DNA of 64,000 nucleotides from Falsiroseomonas sp051860665 (GTDB taxonomy: Bacteria; Pseudomonadota; Alphaproteobacteria; Acetobacterales; Acetobacteraceae), in contig NZ_JBHYDM010000003.1 of assembly GCF_051860665.1 (NCBI RefSeq), forward strand, positions 186,001 through 250,000. Reading direction: 5' to 3'. A program made the translations under genes and the position numbers. Positions within the stretch are counted from its first letter, which is position 1; each line of letters opens with the position of its first letter. The notes under the pieces were generated by a model. That model was not told the origin of the DNA, made no database searches, and saw only the letters and a list, made by a program, of their open reading frames with translations. Positions 17,311-25,483 of this stretch are shown here, in pieces.

Positions 17311-17700
17311 ATGATGCCCGAGATCGCCCGCTTCATGCCCCCCGAGACCGGCCGCGCCTGGCCGCCCTTCGCCATCTCCGTCCGGCATGGCGCCACGCTC
17401 TATGTCTCCGGCATCGGGCCGATGGGGCCGGACGGCGTGCCGAAGGACGATTTTGCCGCGCAATTCGCGATCGTCATCGGCCATCTGAAGCGCGCGCTGG
17501 AGGAAGGCGGCAGCAATATGCGCAGCATCCTGAAGGCGAATGTGCTGCTGACGCGCGCCGGCGACGTGGCGGAGATGAACCGCCTCTACGGCGCTGCCTT
17601 CCCGGCGGATGCGCTGCCCGCGCGCACCACCTGCGTCGTGGCGGCCCTGCCGGTGCCGGACTTCCTGCTCGAGATCGAGTGCATCGCCGCCGTCTACTAG
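17311..17700 (+). CDS. RidA family protein (YjgF/YER057c/UK114)
   Basis: 129 residues, standard for the family, whose founding member hydrolyses reactive enamine/imine intermediates. Family features: LYVSGIGPMGPDG, HLKRALEEGGSNM...KANVLLT and the C-terminal signature LPARTTCVVAALPVPDFLLEIECIA, whose Arg is the catalytic/ligand-binding residue. Two consecutive ATGs occur; the second (17314) has the better spacing to AGGAG. It lies beside a carbamoylase-type amidase, and RidA-like proteins often accompany pyrimidine or amino-acid catabolic genes. Its TAG shares the palindrome CTAG with the stop of the convergent Bug gene. Confidence 0.93.
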   Translation: MMPEIARFMPPETGRAWPPFAISVRHGATLYVSGIGPMGPDGVPKDDFAAQFAIVIGHLKRALEEGGSNMRSILKANVLLTRAGDVAEMNRLYGAAFPADALPARTTCVVAALPVPDFLLEIECIAAVY

Positions 17701-18650
17701 GACGCCTTCCAGGGCGTGCTGCGCCAGATCGCGCCATAGGCCGCATTCTCGCGCTGCACGAAGGCGGTCATGGCGGCGCGGTCCATGTAGCGCAGGATCA
17801 GGTAGTCGCGATCCGTCATGGCCTTGAATTCCGGGTCCTGTGCGGTGCGCCGCACCGCTTCCTCCCAACGCTGGACGACCGGCGCGGGCGTGGCGGCCGG
17901 CAGGGCGAAGCCGCGGGCGGAGCCCGCTTCCAGCGGCCAGCCCGCCTCCCCCGTCGTCGGCAGCTCCGGCGCGCGGTCCCAGCGGCTTTCGGACATCAGC
18001 GCCAGCACGCGCAGCGTACCCTGGATATGCGCGCGCACGGTGAGGCTGACGGTGGAGATGGACCCCGCCACATGGCCGCCCTGGACCAGCTGCATGGCCT
18101 GGCCGGCGCCCGGCGTCGGCACCCAGGTGAAGCGCACGCCGGCGGCGCGTTCCAGCTGCATCAGCGCGAGATGCGGCGCGCTGCCGACGCCCGCACCCGC
18201 CATGGTGATCGTCTCCGGCTGCGTCCGCGCGGCGGCCACCAGATCGGCCAGGCTGCGATAGGGCGAGTTGGGGCCGACGAAGATCGTATAGGGCTCATCG
18301 GTCAGCAGGCCGACATAGGCGAAGCTGTCCACCGTGTAGCGCGGGCGATTGTCGTACAGCGCGGTGACCAGCGCGGGGAAGGAGACCAGCGCGGCGGTGC
18401 GGCCATCCGGCACGGCGGCCGCCACCTCGTTCAGCATAATCATGCCGCCGGCGCCAGGGCGGTTCACCACGATGACCTGCTGGCCCAGGTACTTCTCGAA
18501 GAAGGGCGCGGCCATGCGCGCGGCAAGGTCGATATTGCCGCCGGGCGTGAAGCCCACCAGCAACTGCACGGGGCGTTCCTGCGCCTGGGCGCGGGAGACG
18601 ATGGCAGGCAGGGCGAGGCTGGCGGCGAGGAGACTGCGGCGCTTGGGCAA
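17697..18650 (-). CDS. Bug-family tripartite tricarboxylate transporter substrate-binding protein
   Basis: 317 residues. A signal MPKRRSLLAASLALPAIVSRAQA, then VQLLVGFTPGGNIDLAARMAAP, VNRPGAGGMIMLNEVA and GVGSAPHLALMQ, all Bug/TctC landmarks. It should bind a carboxylate or similar solute in the periplasm; its membrane partners TctA/TctB are not in the window. The stop overlaps the convergent ridA stop by 4 bp. It is divergent from the luciferase-like gene at 18774, with a 123-bp region between them that contains repeated GTTAGG motifs. Confidence 0.9.
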   Translation of the reverse strand: MPKRRSLLAASLALPAIVSRAQAQERPVQLLVGFTPGGNIDLAARMAAPFFEKYLGQQVIVVNRPGAGGMIMLNEVAAAVPDGRTAALVSFPALVTALYDNRPRYTVDSFAYVGLLTDEPYTIFVGPNSPYRSLADLVAAARTQPETITMAGAGVGSAPHLALMQLERAAGVRFTWVPTPGAGQAMQLVQGGHVAGSISTVSLTVRAHIQGTLRVLALMSESRWDRAPELPTTGEAGWPLEAGSARGFALPAATPAPVVQRWEEAVRRTAQDPEFKAMTDRDYLILRYMDRAAMTAFVQRENAAYGAIWRSTPWKAS

Positions 18651-18680
18651 GGCTGGAACCTCCGCAAGGGGCAGGATTCA

Positions 18681-18756
18681 TCCTAACATTCGCCTCTCAC
18701 CGCGATGCAAGGATAAGGTTGCGGCCGTGGGAGACGGTGTTAGGCTTTGTCCTAAC
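18681..18756. promoter_or_regulatory. Repeated GTTAGG/CCTAAC motifs in a divergent promoter
   Basis: A perfect inverted repeat GTTAGG-6 nt-CCTAAC lies at 18739-18756, and a third CCTAAC half-site at 18682-18687 (part of TCCTAACATT). They lie between the divergent Bug gene (start 18650) and the LLM gene (start 18774), 18 bp upstream of the latter. An operator for an unidentified regulator is plausible. Confidence 0.4.
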
Positions 18757-18773
18757 GTTTGGGAGCGGCCCGC

Positions 18774-19841
18774 ATGCTGCGCTTCAGCAACTTCCTCTTC
18801 CCCGAGAGTCGCGACCCCGATCGGGACGCCGATGCGATCCGCGAGGCGATGGAGGAGGCGCTGCTCTGCGAGCAGCTGGGCTTCGAGGTGATCTGGCTGG
18901 CCGAGCATCACTTCGACGGCAATTGCGCCTATGTCGATCCGGTGACCTTCGCCGCCGCGATCCTCTCGGCCACCAGGCGCATCAAGGTGGGCTTCGCCGT
19001 AGCGCAGGTCTCGCTGCACCATCCGACGCGGCTGGCGGAGCAGATGTCGCTGCTGGACAATCTCTCGCGCGGCCGCGTCATCGTCGGGCTGGGGCGCGGC
19101 ACCGCCTACAACGTCTACGAATACCAGGGCTATGGCATTCCCGCGGAGGAAGCGCTGGAACGCTACGAGGAGGCCGAGGGCATCATGCTCAAGGCCTGGA
19201 CCAGCCCCGAGGGCATGCGCCATGAGGGCAAGCACTGGACGCTGAGCATCCCGCGGCTGCGCCCCACACCCTTCACGAAACCGCATCCCTATGTGATCCG
19301 CGCGGCATCATCGGAGGCGGGGGCGCTGCACCTGGCGCGGCGCGGCCTGCCCTTCCTGATGAATGTGCAGTCCTTCGAGACCACGCGCGACCGGCTGCTG
19401 CAATACCGCGCCACCATGCTGGAGGCGGGCTTCGGGGCGGAGCAGGTGGAAGCCTGCCTCGCCGAGAGCTGGTGCTGGCGCAACATCTTCGTGGCGGAGA
19501 CGGATGCCGAGGCGCAGCGCATCGCCGTGCCGAATTTCCTCGCCATGCAGGAACAGCGGAAGGCGCTGCGGGAGCGCATCTATGCCGAGCAGGGCATCAT
19601 CATGAAGAAGGAGACGGTGCCGCCCGCGCGCGTGGATCCCGAGAAGGCGCTGATCGCGGGCTCGCCCGCCACCGTCGCGGCGCGGATGGCGGAGCTGGAG
19701 GCGACGGGCATCGGCGGCGTCATCGGCAGCTTCCGGCTCGGCCCCATGCCGGCGGCGCTGGCTGCGCAGTCGCTGCGTCTGTTCATGGAGCAGGTGGCGC
19801 CGCGCTTCCGCGTCAATGCCACGGCCCTGGCGGCGGAATAG
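18774..19841 (+). CDS. LLM-class flavin-dependent oxidoreductase
   Basis: 355 residues of the bacterial luciferase-like monooxygenase family. Landmarks: MLRFSNFLFPESRDPDRDAD, EVIWLAEHHFDG (residues 38-49), HHPTRLAEQMSLLDNLSRGR and VGLGRGTAYNVYEYQGYGI. It likely uses reduced FMN and oxygen on an unknown organic substrate. The ATG at 18774 has GGGAG 8 nt upstream; an upstream TTG (18759) is less likely. It faces a Bug protein gene across a shared regulatory region, so uptake and oxidation of one compound is a reasonable guess. Confidence 0.88.
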   Translation: MLRFSNFLFPESRDPDRDADAIREAMEEALLCEQLGFEVIWLAEHHFDGNCAYVDPVTFAAAILSATRRIKVGFAVAQVSLHHPTRLAEQMSLLDNLSRGRVIVGLGRGTAYNVYEYQGYGIPAEEALERYEEAEGIMLKAWTSPEGMRHEGKHWTLSIPRLRPTPFTKPHPYVIRAASSEAGALHLARRGLPFLMNVQSFETTRDRLLQYRATMLEAGFGAEQVEACLAESWCWRNIFVAETDAEAQRIAVPNFLAMQEQRKALRERIYAEQGIIMKKETVPPARVDPEKALIAGSPATVAARMAELEATGIGGVIGSFRLGPMPAALAAQSLRLFMEQVAPRFRVNATALAAE

Positions 19842-19854
19842 CCACGCCGCCCGC

Positions 19855-20847
19855 TCAGCCCGGCAGCGCCTCCCGGTAATAGCGCATATCAAGGTATTTC
19901 TGCGGGTCCGTCAGCGCCGGGCCGGGCGGGCCGAACTGGCTGCGCAGCGCGAGCACGGTGCGGATGCCCTCCACATCCACCGCCGCGCGAGGTTCGAAGC
20001 CGGAACTCGGATGCAGCAGGACGCGGTAGGAGGCCTCGGCCGTCGCCTCCGCCATGCCGGGCACGTTCCGGCGCAGCAGGGCCAGGGCCTCGGCGCGGTT
20101 CGCGGGGTCGTAGAGCCAGGCCAGCGCATCGATGGTGCCGCGGATATAGCCCACCACCTCCGCCCGATGCGCCGCCGCCCAGTCCCGCCGCGTGGCGCCG
20201 ACCAGGCCCTGGTAGCAGCCCAGCATGGTCGCGGCATCCGCCAGCGTGCGGAAACCCTGCGCCTCGGCCTGGACCTCGAAGGGCGAGATCAGCAGGGTGC
20301 CGGCATGCTTCTTCTCCAGCAGCGCCTGGAAGCGCTGCATCACGCCGCCGGCGCGGACATAGCTGACATCCTCCTGCTTCAGCCCGCCCACTTCCACCAG
20401 CTTGCGCAGCACGAAGGCATAGCCGGTGGTCAGGGCATCGACCGAAAGCTCCTTGCCGCGCAGGTCGTAGAAGCTGCGCACCTCCGGCACCGTCACCAGC
20501 TTCAGGAAGCCGTTGTCGCCGCCCATCACCACGGCCAGGTCCGGCGTGCCGGAGACCGCCGCCTCGCCCTGGCCCTCGCTATAGGCGATGACATTGTCGA
20601 TGGCGGTCACCGCCATGTCGAAGCGACCGCCGATCAGGTTGGTGAGCTGGAAGGTGGAATTGGGCGTGGGAGTCAGGGTCACCGCCACGCCGTGGCGCGC
20701 GAAGAATCCCTTTTCCATGGCGGCCCAGATCGGCCAGTTGAAGCCGCCGGGGAAGGTGATGAGGGAGACCGGCCGCAGGGTCTGGGCGCGGGCGAGCGAA
20801 GGCGCGGCGAGGGCTGCACCCAGCAGGGCGCGGCGGGCGATGGGCAT
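19855..20847 (-). CDS. NMT1/THI5-like ABC transporter substrate-binding protein
   Basis: 330 residues. The signal MPIARRALLGAALAAPSLARA is followed by a SsuA/NMT1-like core: FPGGFNWPIWAAMEKGFFARHGV, LIGGRFDMAVTAIDNVIAY and DLRGKELSVDALTTGYAF. It should capture a small nitrogen- or sulfur-containing organic solute in the periplasm for an ABC importer. No permease or ATPase gene is adjacent. It converges on the LLM gene with a 13-bp gap. Confidence 0.85.
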   Translation of the reverse strand: MPIARRALLGAALAAPSLARAQTLRPVSLITFPGGFNWPIWAAMEKGFFARHGVAVTLTPTPNSTFQLTNLIGGRFDMAVTAIDNVIAYSEGQGEAAVSGTPDLAVVMGGDNGFLKLVTVPEVRSFYDLRGKELSVDALTTGYAFVLRKLVEVGGLKQEDVSYVRAGGVMQRFQALLEKKHAGTLLISPFEVQAEAQGFRTLADAATMLGCYQGLVGATRRDWAAAHRAEVVGYIRGTIDALAWLYDPANRAEALALLRRNVPGMAEATAEASYRVLLHPSSGFEPRAAVDVEGIRTVLALRSQFGPPGPALTDPQKYLDMRYYREALPG

Positions 20848-20971
20848 GGCGTGTCCTCCGGTCTTCTTGACGCCAGCCTAACGAGTTTCCGCGCGGGGGT
20901 GCACGCCAATACCTACGGCCGTCCCCGGCGATGCGCCGGTTTTCGTTCAAGGCCGTCGGGCGCCGCCCCCC

Positions 20972-21442
20972 TCAGGCCGCGTCCTGCGCGGCGCGCAGCG
21001 CGGCGATATCGAGCTTCTTCATCGTCTGCATCGCCGCGAAGGCGCGGGCGCTGCGCGCCGGATCCGGGTCGCGCATCATCGACAGGATCGCCCTCGGCAT
21101 GATCTGCCAGGCGAAGCCGAAGCGATCGGTCACCCAGCCGCAGTCGAGCTGCTGGCCGCCATCCGACATCCGGTCCCAGAAATGGTCGATCTGCGCCTGG
21201 TCGTCGCATTCGACACAGAGCGACTGCGCCATGCTCGGCTTGAAGGCCGGGCCGCCATTCAGGCCGAGGAAGCGCTGGCCAGCCAGGGTGAATTCCGCCG
21301 TCAGCACCGGCGCATCCGCCGGCTGGCGCATGGTCGGGCCGAGCTCGGCGGGCTTGCCGCCGTCGCGGAAGGCGGCGACGTAGAACCGCGCCGCCTGCTC
21401 CGCCTGCCCGTCGAACCACAGGCAGAGGGTCAGGCCGCTCAT
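20972..21442 (-). CDS. VOC family protein, PhnB-like
   Basis: 156 residues with the PhnB / 3-demethylubiquinone-methyltransferase-like VOC pattern: LTLCLWFDGQAEQAARFYVAAF, FLGLNGGPAFKPSMAQSLCVEC and the closing DRFGFAWQIMPRAIL, then an LDIAAL helix. Proteins of this type are metal-binding or ligand-binding enzymes of unknown specificity. ATG 21442 overlaps the stop of the upstream VOC gene (21439), so the two are coupled. Such pairs are commonly controlled by an ArsR-type repressor, and a matching palindrome precedes the operon. Confidence 0.88.
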   Translation of the reverse strand: MSGLTLCLWFDGQAEQAARFYVAAFRDGGKPAELGPTMRQPADAPVLTAEFTLAGQRFLGLNGGPAFKPSMAQSLCVECDDQAQIDHFWDRMSDGGQQLDCGWVTDRFGFAWQIMPRAILSMMRDPDPARSARAFAAMQTMKKLDIAALRAAQDAA

Positions 21443-21870
21443 GCCGGCGCGCCCTGCGTCATGGCCTCGGTCGCCGCGACCATGTCCATCCACATCACCT
21501 CCCAGATATGGCCGTCCGGATCGGCGAAACTGCGCCCGAACATGAAGCCGTGATCCTGCACCGGGGTCGGGTCCGCCCCGCCGCCCGCCTTCGTCGCGCG
21601 CCGCACCAGGTCATCCACCTCGTCGCGGCTCTCGGCGGAGAGGCAGATCATCACCTCGCAGGCCTTGTGCGCATCGACGATGGTCTTGCTGGTGAATTGC
21701 GCGAACTTGGCATGGGTCAGCAGCATCACATGGATGGTCTCGATGAGGACCATGCAGGCCGCGGTGTCGTCGCTGAATTGCGGGTTCCGGCGCGCCCCGA
21801 TCGCCTCGTAGAAGGCCACCGCGCGCGGCAGGTCCGTGACGGGCAGGTTGATGAAGATCAGCCGTGACAT
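21439..21870 (-). CDS. VOC family protein (glyoxalase/bleomycin-resistance fold)
   Basis: 143 residues: MSRLIFINLPVTDLPRAVAFYEAIG, an MLLTHAKFAQFT middle and GRSFADPDGHIWEVMWMDM at the C-terminus, where the Glu of HIWEVMW is the usual metal ligand. This is the common 'glyoxalase/extradiol-dioxygenase-like' group whose substrates are unknown. It is the first gene of a two-gene operon with the PhnB-like gene and lies directly behind the palindrome at 21901-21923. Confidence 0.9.
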   Translation of the reverse strand: MSRLIFINLPVTDLPRAVAFYEAIGARRNPQFSDDTAACMVLIETIHVMLLTHAKFAQFTSKTIVDAHKACEVMICLSAESRDEVDDLVRRATKAGGGADPTPVQDHGFMFGRSFADPDGHIWEVMWMDMVAATEAMTQGAPA

Positions 21871-21899
21871 GGCGAGGCTCCTGTTCAGCGCCGGCCGTA

Positions 21900-21923
21900 A
21901 CTAAACAATACGGTTAAGTATTG
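21900..21923. promoter_or_regulatory. ArsR-type palindromic operator candidate
   Basis: An AT-rich island in otherwise GC-rich DNA reads ACTAAAC-6 nt-GTTAAGT (6 of 7 pairs match), with a nested perfect CAATAC / GTATTG repeat at 21906-21923. From memory, this resembles the operators of ArsR-family repressors that govern VOC/SRPBCC operons. It sits 30-53 bp upstream of the VOC start. No arsR gene is nearby in the window. Confidence 0.45.
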
Positions 21924-21948
21924 CAACAGGCCGGCGCTCACAGCCGCG

Positions 21949-22713
21949 TCAGGTGGTCAGCCCGCCATCCACCACCACGGTCTGACCCGTCACCATGGCG
22001 GCGCCGGCCAGCAGGAAGACGATGACCTCCGCCAGGTCCTCCGGCTTGCAGCGACGCTTCAGCAGCGCGCCCTCGATCGAGGAGCGGCGCTGTTCCTCGG
22101 TCCATTCGATCATCCAGGTGCTGTCGACGGCGCCAGGTGCGACCGCATTCACCCGCACTTCGGGGGCCAGCCCGCGCGCCAGGTTCTTCGTCAGCGAGAT
22201 CACGCCGGCCTTGGTCGCGCCATAGGCCATGGAGGAGCCAGCGGAATTGATGCCGGCGATGGAGGCAATGTTGACCATGGCGCCCTGCGCCGCGCGCAGC
22301 GCCGGCCCCGCCGCCTTGGCGCAGCGGAAGACGCCGCGCAGGTTCACCTCCAGCACCGCATCCCAGAGCTCCTCCGTCAGCCGGTCGAATTCGTGGGGCG
22401 CGATGGCCGTGGCCGTGCCGGGCGTGCCGGCATTGTTCACCAGGTAGTCGAGGCGGCCGAGATCCGTGACGGCCTGCTGCACCATCCGCGCCGCATCCGC
22501 CGCATCGGCCACAGTGCCGGGCGCGGCCAGGATGCGCGCATTGGTCTCGCTTTGCAGCCGCGCGACGGACTCGGCCCCCCGTGCATCGCCGGCCAAAAAA
22601 TTGATCGCGACATCGCAGCCGCTGCGCGCCAGCAGCGTCGCGGTGGCCAGCCCGATGCCCGACGCGCCGCCCGTCACCAGCGCCGCCTTGCCGCGAAGAT
22701 CGTAGGTGATCAT
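21949..22713 (-). CDS. SDR family NAD(P)-dependent oxidoreductase
   Basis: 254 residues of a classical short-chain dehydrogenase/reductase: cofactor motif TGGASGIG (14-21), NNAG (93-96), catalytic Ser near 151, Tyr164 and Lys168 (YGATK), and C-terminal VTGQTVVVDGG. The substrate is unknown. The ATG at 22713 overlaps the stop of the upstream 3-hydroxyacyl-CoA dehydrogenase by 4 bp. The gene ends a minus-strand series that begins at puuD, although a role in urate breakdown is not implied by the family. Confidence 0.93.
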   Translation of the reverse strand: MITYDLRGKAALVTGGASGIGLATATLLARSGCDVAINFLAGDARGAESVARLQSETNARILAAPGTVADAADAARMVQQAVTDLGRLDYLVNNAGTPGTATAIAPHEFDRLTEELWDAVLEVNLRGVFRCAKAAGPALRAAQGAMVNIASIAGINSAGSSMAYGATKAGVISLTKNLARGLAPEVRVNAVAPGAVDSTWMIEWTEEQRRSSIEGALLKRRCKPEDLAEVIVFLLAGAAMVTGQTVVVDGGLTT

Positions 22714-23672
22714 GCCTCCCGCCCCTCCCCCGCCAGGGTGCCGATCTGCCGCAGCGCGCGTTTCAGCGCGAGCAGCCGCCGGTCCCGATCCTCCAGCACA
22801 TCCGCCGTCTCGCCCGGCCAGTCGTAGAAGCCGGCGCCGGCCATCACCCCGGTGCGGCCCGCCGCCACCAGCGCATCCACCGCATCGCATTGCCCGCGCA
22901 CCGGCGGCGGCTCGTACATGCGGTTGGCGAGGCTGGTCTGGGTGAAGGCGAGGCCGGTGAAATCCGCCTTGGCCAGCACGCCGAGGATCGGCAGGCGCAG
23001 CGCGATGCCCTCGATGATCGCGGTGTCGATCTCGGAGGCCGTGGCCACGCCCTCATCCAGCAGCTTCTGGACCTCCAGCGCGATGGCGGATTGCACGCGG
23101 TTGGCGATGTAGCCGGGCACGAACTTGCGCATCACCACCGGGCGCTTGCCCATGGCGCGGCAGAATTCCACGGCGAAGGTCACCACCGCCGGGTCGCAGG
23201 AGGGGCCGCCGACGATATCGACCAGATCCACCAGATAGGGCGGCGTGTACCAGTGCATGATCAGCGCGCGGTCCTGGCGCGCCGCGGGAATCAAGGGGAA
23301 GGGATTGAGGTAGCTGGTGTTGCTGGCGATGATGGCGGCGGCCGGCGCCAGGCGGTCGATCTCGGCAAACAGGGCGCGCTTGGCCTCCGGCTGCTCGATG
23401 ATCGCCTCCAGCACCAGGTCGGCGTCTTCCAGCGCCTCGGCCAGCACGGGCAGGCGGGTGACGGCGTGGTGCAGCCATTCGGTATCGGCCTCGCGCGGCG
23501 CCTCGCCGGCCACCACCAGCGTCTCCAGCGCCGTCTCCATCAGCCCGCCGGCCTTGTCGAGGGTGGCCATGCTGCTGTCGGTCAGCCGCACCTCATGCCC
23601 GCCCAGGGCGAAGACCAGCGCCAGCGCATGCCCCATGGTGCCCGCGCCGATGACCGCGACCTTGATGCCCAT
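22710..23672 (-). CDS. 3-hydroxyacyl-CoA dehydrogenase family protein
   Basis: 320 residues. The NAD-binding start VAVIGAGTMG (GAGTMG at 9-14), SNTSYLNP (118-124) and His140 (MHWYTPPYLVDLV) agree with the 3HAD family, with the C-terminal helical domain after about 190 (KFVPGYIANRVQSAIALE). It oxidises a 3-hydroxyacyl-CoA or a related beta-hydroxy acid; single-domain proteins of this size also include lambda-crystallin-like and L-gulonate dehydrogenases. It is coupled by overlap with the downstream SDR and lies 66 bp after uraH. Confidence 0.9.
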   Translation of the reverse strand: MGIKVAVIGAGTMGHALALVFALGGHEVRLTDSSMATLDKAGGLMETALETLVVAGEAPREADTEWLHHAVTRLPVLAEALEDADLVLEAIIEQPEAKRALFAEIDRLAPAAAIIASNTSYLNPFPLIPAARQDRALIMHWYTPPYLVDLVDIVGGPSCDPAVVTFAVEFCRAMGKRPVVMRKFVPGYIANRVQSAIALEVQKLLDEGVATASEIDTAIIEGIALRLPILGVLAKADFTGLAFTQTSLANRMYEPPPVRGQCDAVDALVAAGRTGVMAGAGFYDWPGETADVLEDRDRRLLALKRALRQIGTLAGEGREA

Positions 23673-23738
23673 TGCGTTCCACCCCCGAAGATCAGGCGGC
23701 GAAACTGGCCCGGCCCGGCGCCGCGGGCAAGCGGCGCC

Positions 23739-24077
23739 TCAGCTGCCGCGATAGGTGGCGTAGGACCAGGGCGAGCAGAGCAGCGGCACGTGATAGTGCC
23801 CCTGCCCTGCCGCGAGCCGGACGAGGATGGGCACGACGTCCAGAAACCCCTCCCCGCCGAACTGCGCGCCGACGTGGAAGCGCAGCTCATAGGTGCCCGC
23901 CACAAAGGTGTCCGGCGTCAGCAGGGGCGCATCCGTGCGGCCATCGGCATTCGTCACCGCCTCGGTCACCTTTGCGGGGCCGCCGGCCTGATGGCGAAAC
24001 AGCTCCACCAGCACGCCGGCCATGGGCTTGCCGTTGCCAGTGTTCAGGATATGCGTGGTCAGCGCGGAGGCCTTCAT
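23739..24077 (-). CDS. uraH: 5-hydroxyisourate hydrolase
   Basis: 112 residues of the transthyretin-like family. The enzyme hydrolyses 5-hydroxyisourate, the product of urate oxidation, toward allantoin. Diagnostic residues are visible: His9 (TTHILNTGNGKP), Arg47 (GRTDAP), His94/His96 (GHYHVPLL) and the C-terminal YRGS. Its ATG overlaps the stop of puuD (ATGA), so the two consecutive urate steps are translationally coupled. Confidence 0.96.
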   Translation of the reverse strand: MKASALTTHILNTGNGKPMAGVLVELFRHQAGGPAKVTEAVTNADGRTDAPLLTPDTFVAGTYELRFHVGAQFGGEGFLDVVPILVRLAAGQGHYHVPLLCSPWSYATYRGS

Positions 24078-25255
24078 TCGCGGGGCGCTCCGGCGGCGAC
24101 CCAGGCGATCAGCTTCGCGCGTTCCTCGGCCGTGATCTCGGTCAGGTTGCCGGGCGGCATGGCCTCGGTCGCCACCTGCTGGCGCATGGCCTGCGCCCAG
24201 CGACGGATCTGCCCCGGCTCATCCAGCCGCACGCCCTTCGGCGCCTCCGCGAATCCCTCCTGGGTCGGGCGGGCGGCGTGGCAGCTGGCGCAGCGGGCGG
24301 CGGTGATGGACTGCACCTCGGCGAAGGCCGGCGCCTCCGCGCCCGGGGGCTGGCGCGCGGGCATCAGGGCGAAGGCCATCAGGCCGATCACGGCCACCGC
24401 CGCGATGGGCAGGGCCACCGGGTTGCGGCCGAACTGCCGCTGCACGAAGAACTGCCGCACCAGCGCGCCGGCGAGCGTGATGGCCAGCAGCACCACCCAG
24501 TTCCATTGCGCGCCCCAGGTCATGGGGTAGTGCGGGCTGATCATCAGGAACAGCACGGGCAGGGTCAGGTAGGTATTGTGGACGCTGCGCTGCTTGCCCC
24601 AGCGGCCATACTTCGCATCCGGCACCTGCCCCGCCTGCATGGCGGCGACCATCTTCCGCTGGCCCGGGATGATCACCATGGCGACGTTGGCCACCATGAT
24701 GGTGCCGGTCATCGCGCCGATCTGCAGGAAGGCACCGCGGCCCGAAAACACATGGCAGGCGACGAAGGCCGCCACCACCAGCAGCCCCACCCCGAAGGCC
24801 GAGAGCAGCGCCTCGTTCTCCCCCCATTTCGACCGGCAGGCGAGGTCATAGACCACCCACCCCGCCACCAGCATCACGGCCGAGATCGCCACCGCCACGC
24901 CGGGCGACAGGTCCATCACCGCCGGGTCCACGAGATAGGTGCTGGCCTGGCCCCAATAGATCAGCATGAACAGCGAGAACCCGCTGATCCAGGTCCAGTA
25001 GGCCTCCCATTTGAACCAGTGCAGCTTCTCCGGAAGGCTGGCCGGCGCATTCAGGTACTTCTGCTTGTGGTAGAAGCCGCCGCCATGGATCGACCACTGC
25101 TCCCCCTTCACCAGGGGGTTGCCGTCGCGCGGGGCGTCCAGCTGGTTGTCCAGGCCGATGAAATAGAAGCTGGTGCCGATCCAGGCGATGCCGGTGATCA
25201 GGTGCAGCCAGCGGATCAGCAGATTCGCCCATTCGGCGAGGTAGGCCAGGTCCAT
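24074..25255 (-). CDS. puuD: Urate hydroxylase PuuD (membrane protein with C-terminal cytochrome c)
   Basis: 393 residues. The N-terminal part has about eight hydrophobic segments, starting NLLIRWLHLITGIAWIGTSFYF with conserved histidines. The C-terminal domain (about 306-393) is a cytochrome c with CASCH (322-326) and a distal Met in EAMPPGN (Met366). The family oxidises urate to 5-hydroxyisourate at the inner membrane and passes electrons to the respiratory chain, replacing cofactor-free uricase. It lies directly before uraH. Xanthine dehydrogenase and OHCU decarboxylase are not in the window. Confidence 0.94.
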   Translation of the reverse strand: MDLAYLAEWANLLIRWLHLITGIAWIGTSFYFIGLDNQLDAPRDGNPLVKGEQWSIHGGGFYHKQKYLNAPASLPEKLHWFKWEAYWTWISGFSLFMLIYWGQASTYLVDPAVMDLSPGVAVAISAVMLVAGWVVYDLACRSKWGENEALLSAFGVGLLVVAAFVACHVFSGRGAFLQIGAMTGTIMVANVAMVIIPGQRKMVAAMQAGQVPDAKYGRWGKQRSVHNTYLTLPVLFLMISPHYPMTWGAQWNWVVLLAITLAGALVRQFFVQRQFGRNPVALPIAAVAVIGLMAFALMPARQPPGAEAPAFAEVQSITAARCASCHAARPTQEGFAEAPKGVRLDEPGQIRRWAQAMRQQVATEAMPPGNLTEITAEERAKLIAWVAAGAPRE

Positions 25256-25483
25256 CGTCCCAAGGATCCTTCGGCGCCGGGGAGGCCCGGAGCGCCATCT
25301 TGCGCTGCAACAATCGCCCCGCCGCCGCCCGCCGTCCAGCCGATTGAAATGCCCCGCTTGCGGCCTTGTGTGCCGCGCCGGCCGCCGCGGGGCACCGAAT
25401 CATGGTAAGCGGCAGCCTCCGGCGACGATCCGGCCGCCATCGGCGGCCTGGCGCGCGCCGTGGCGATGAGGTGCTGCTTCTCG

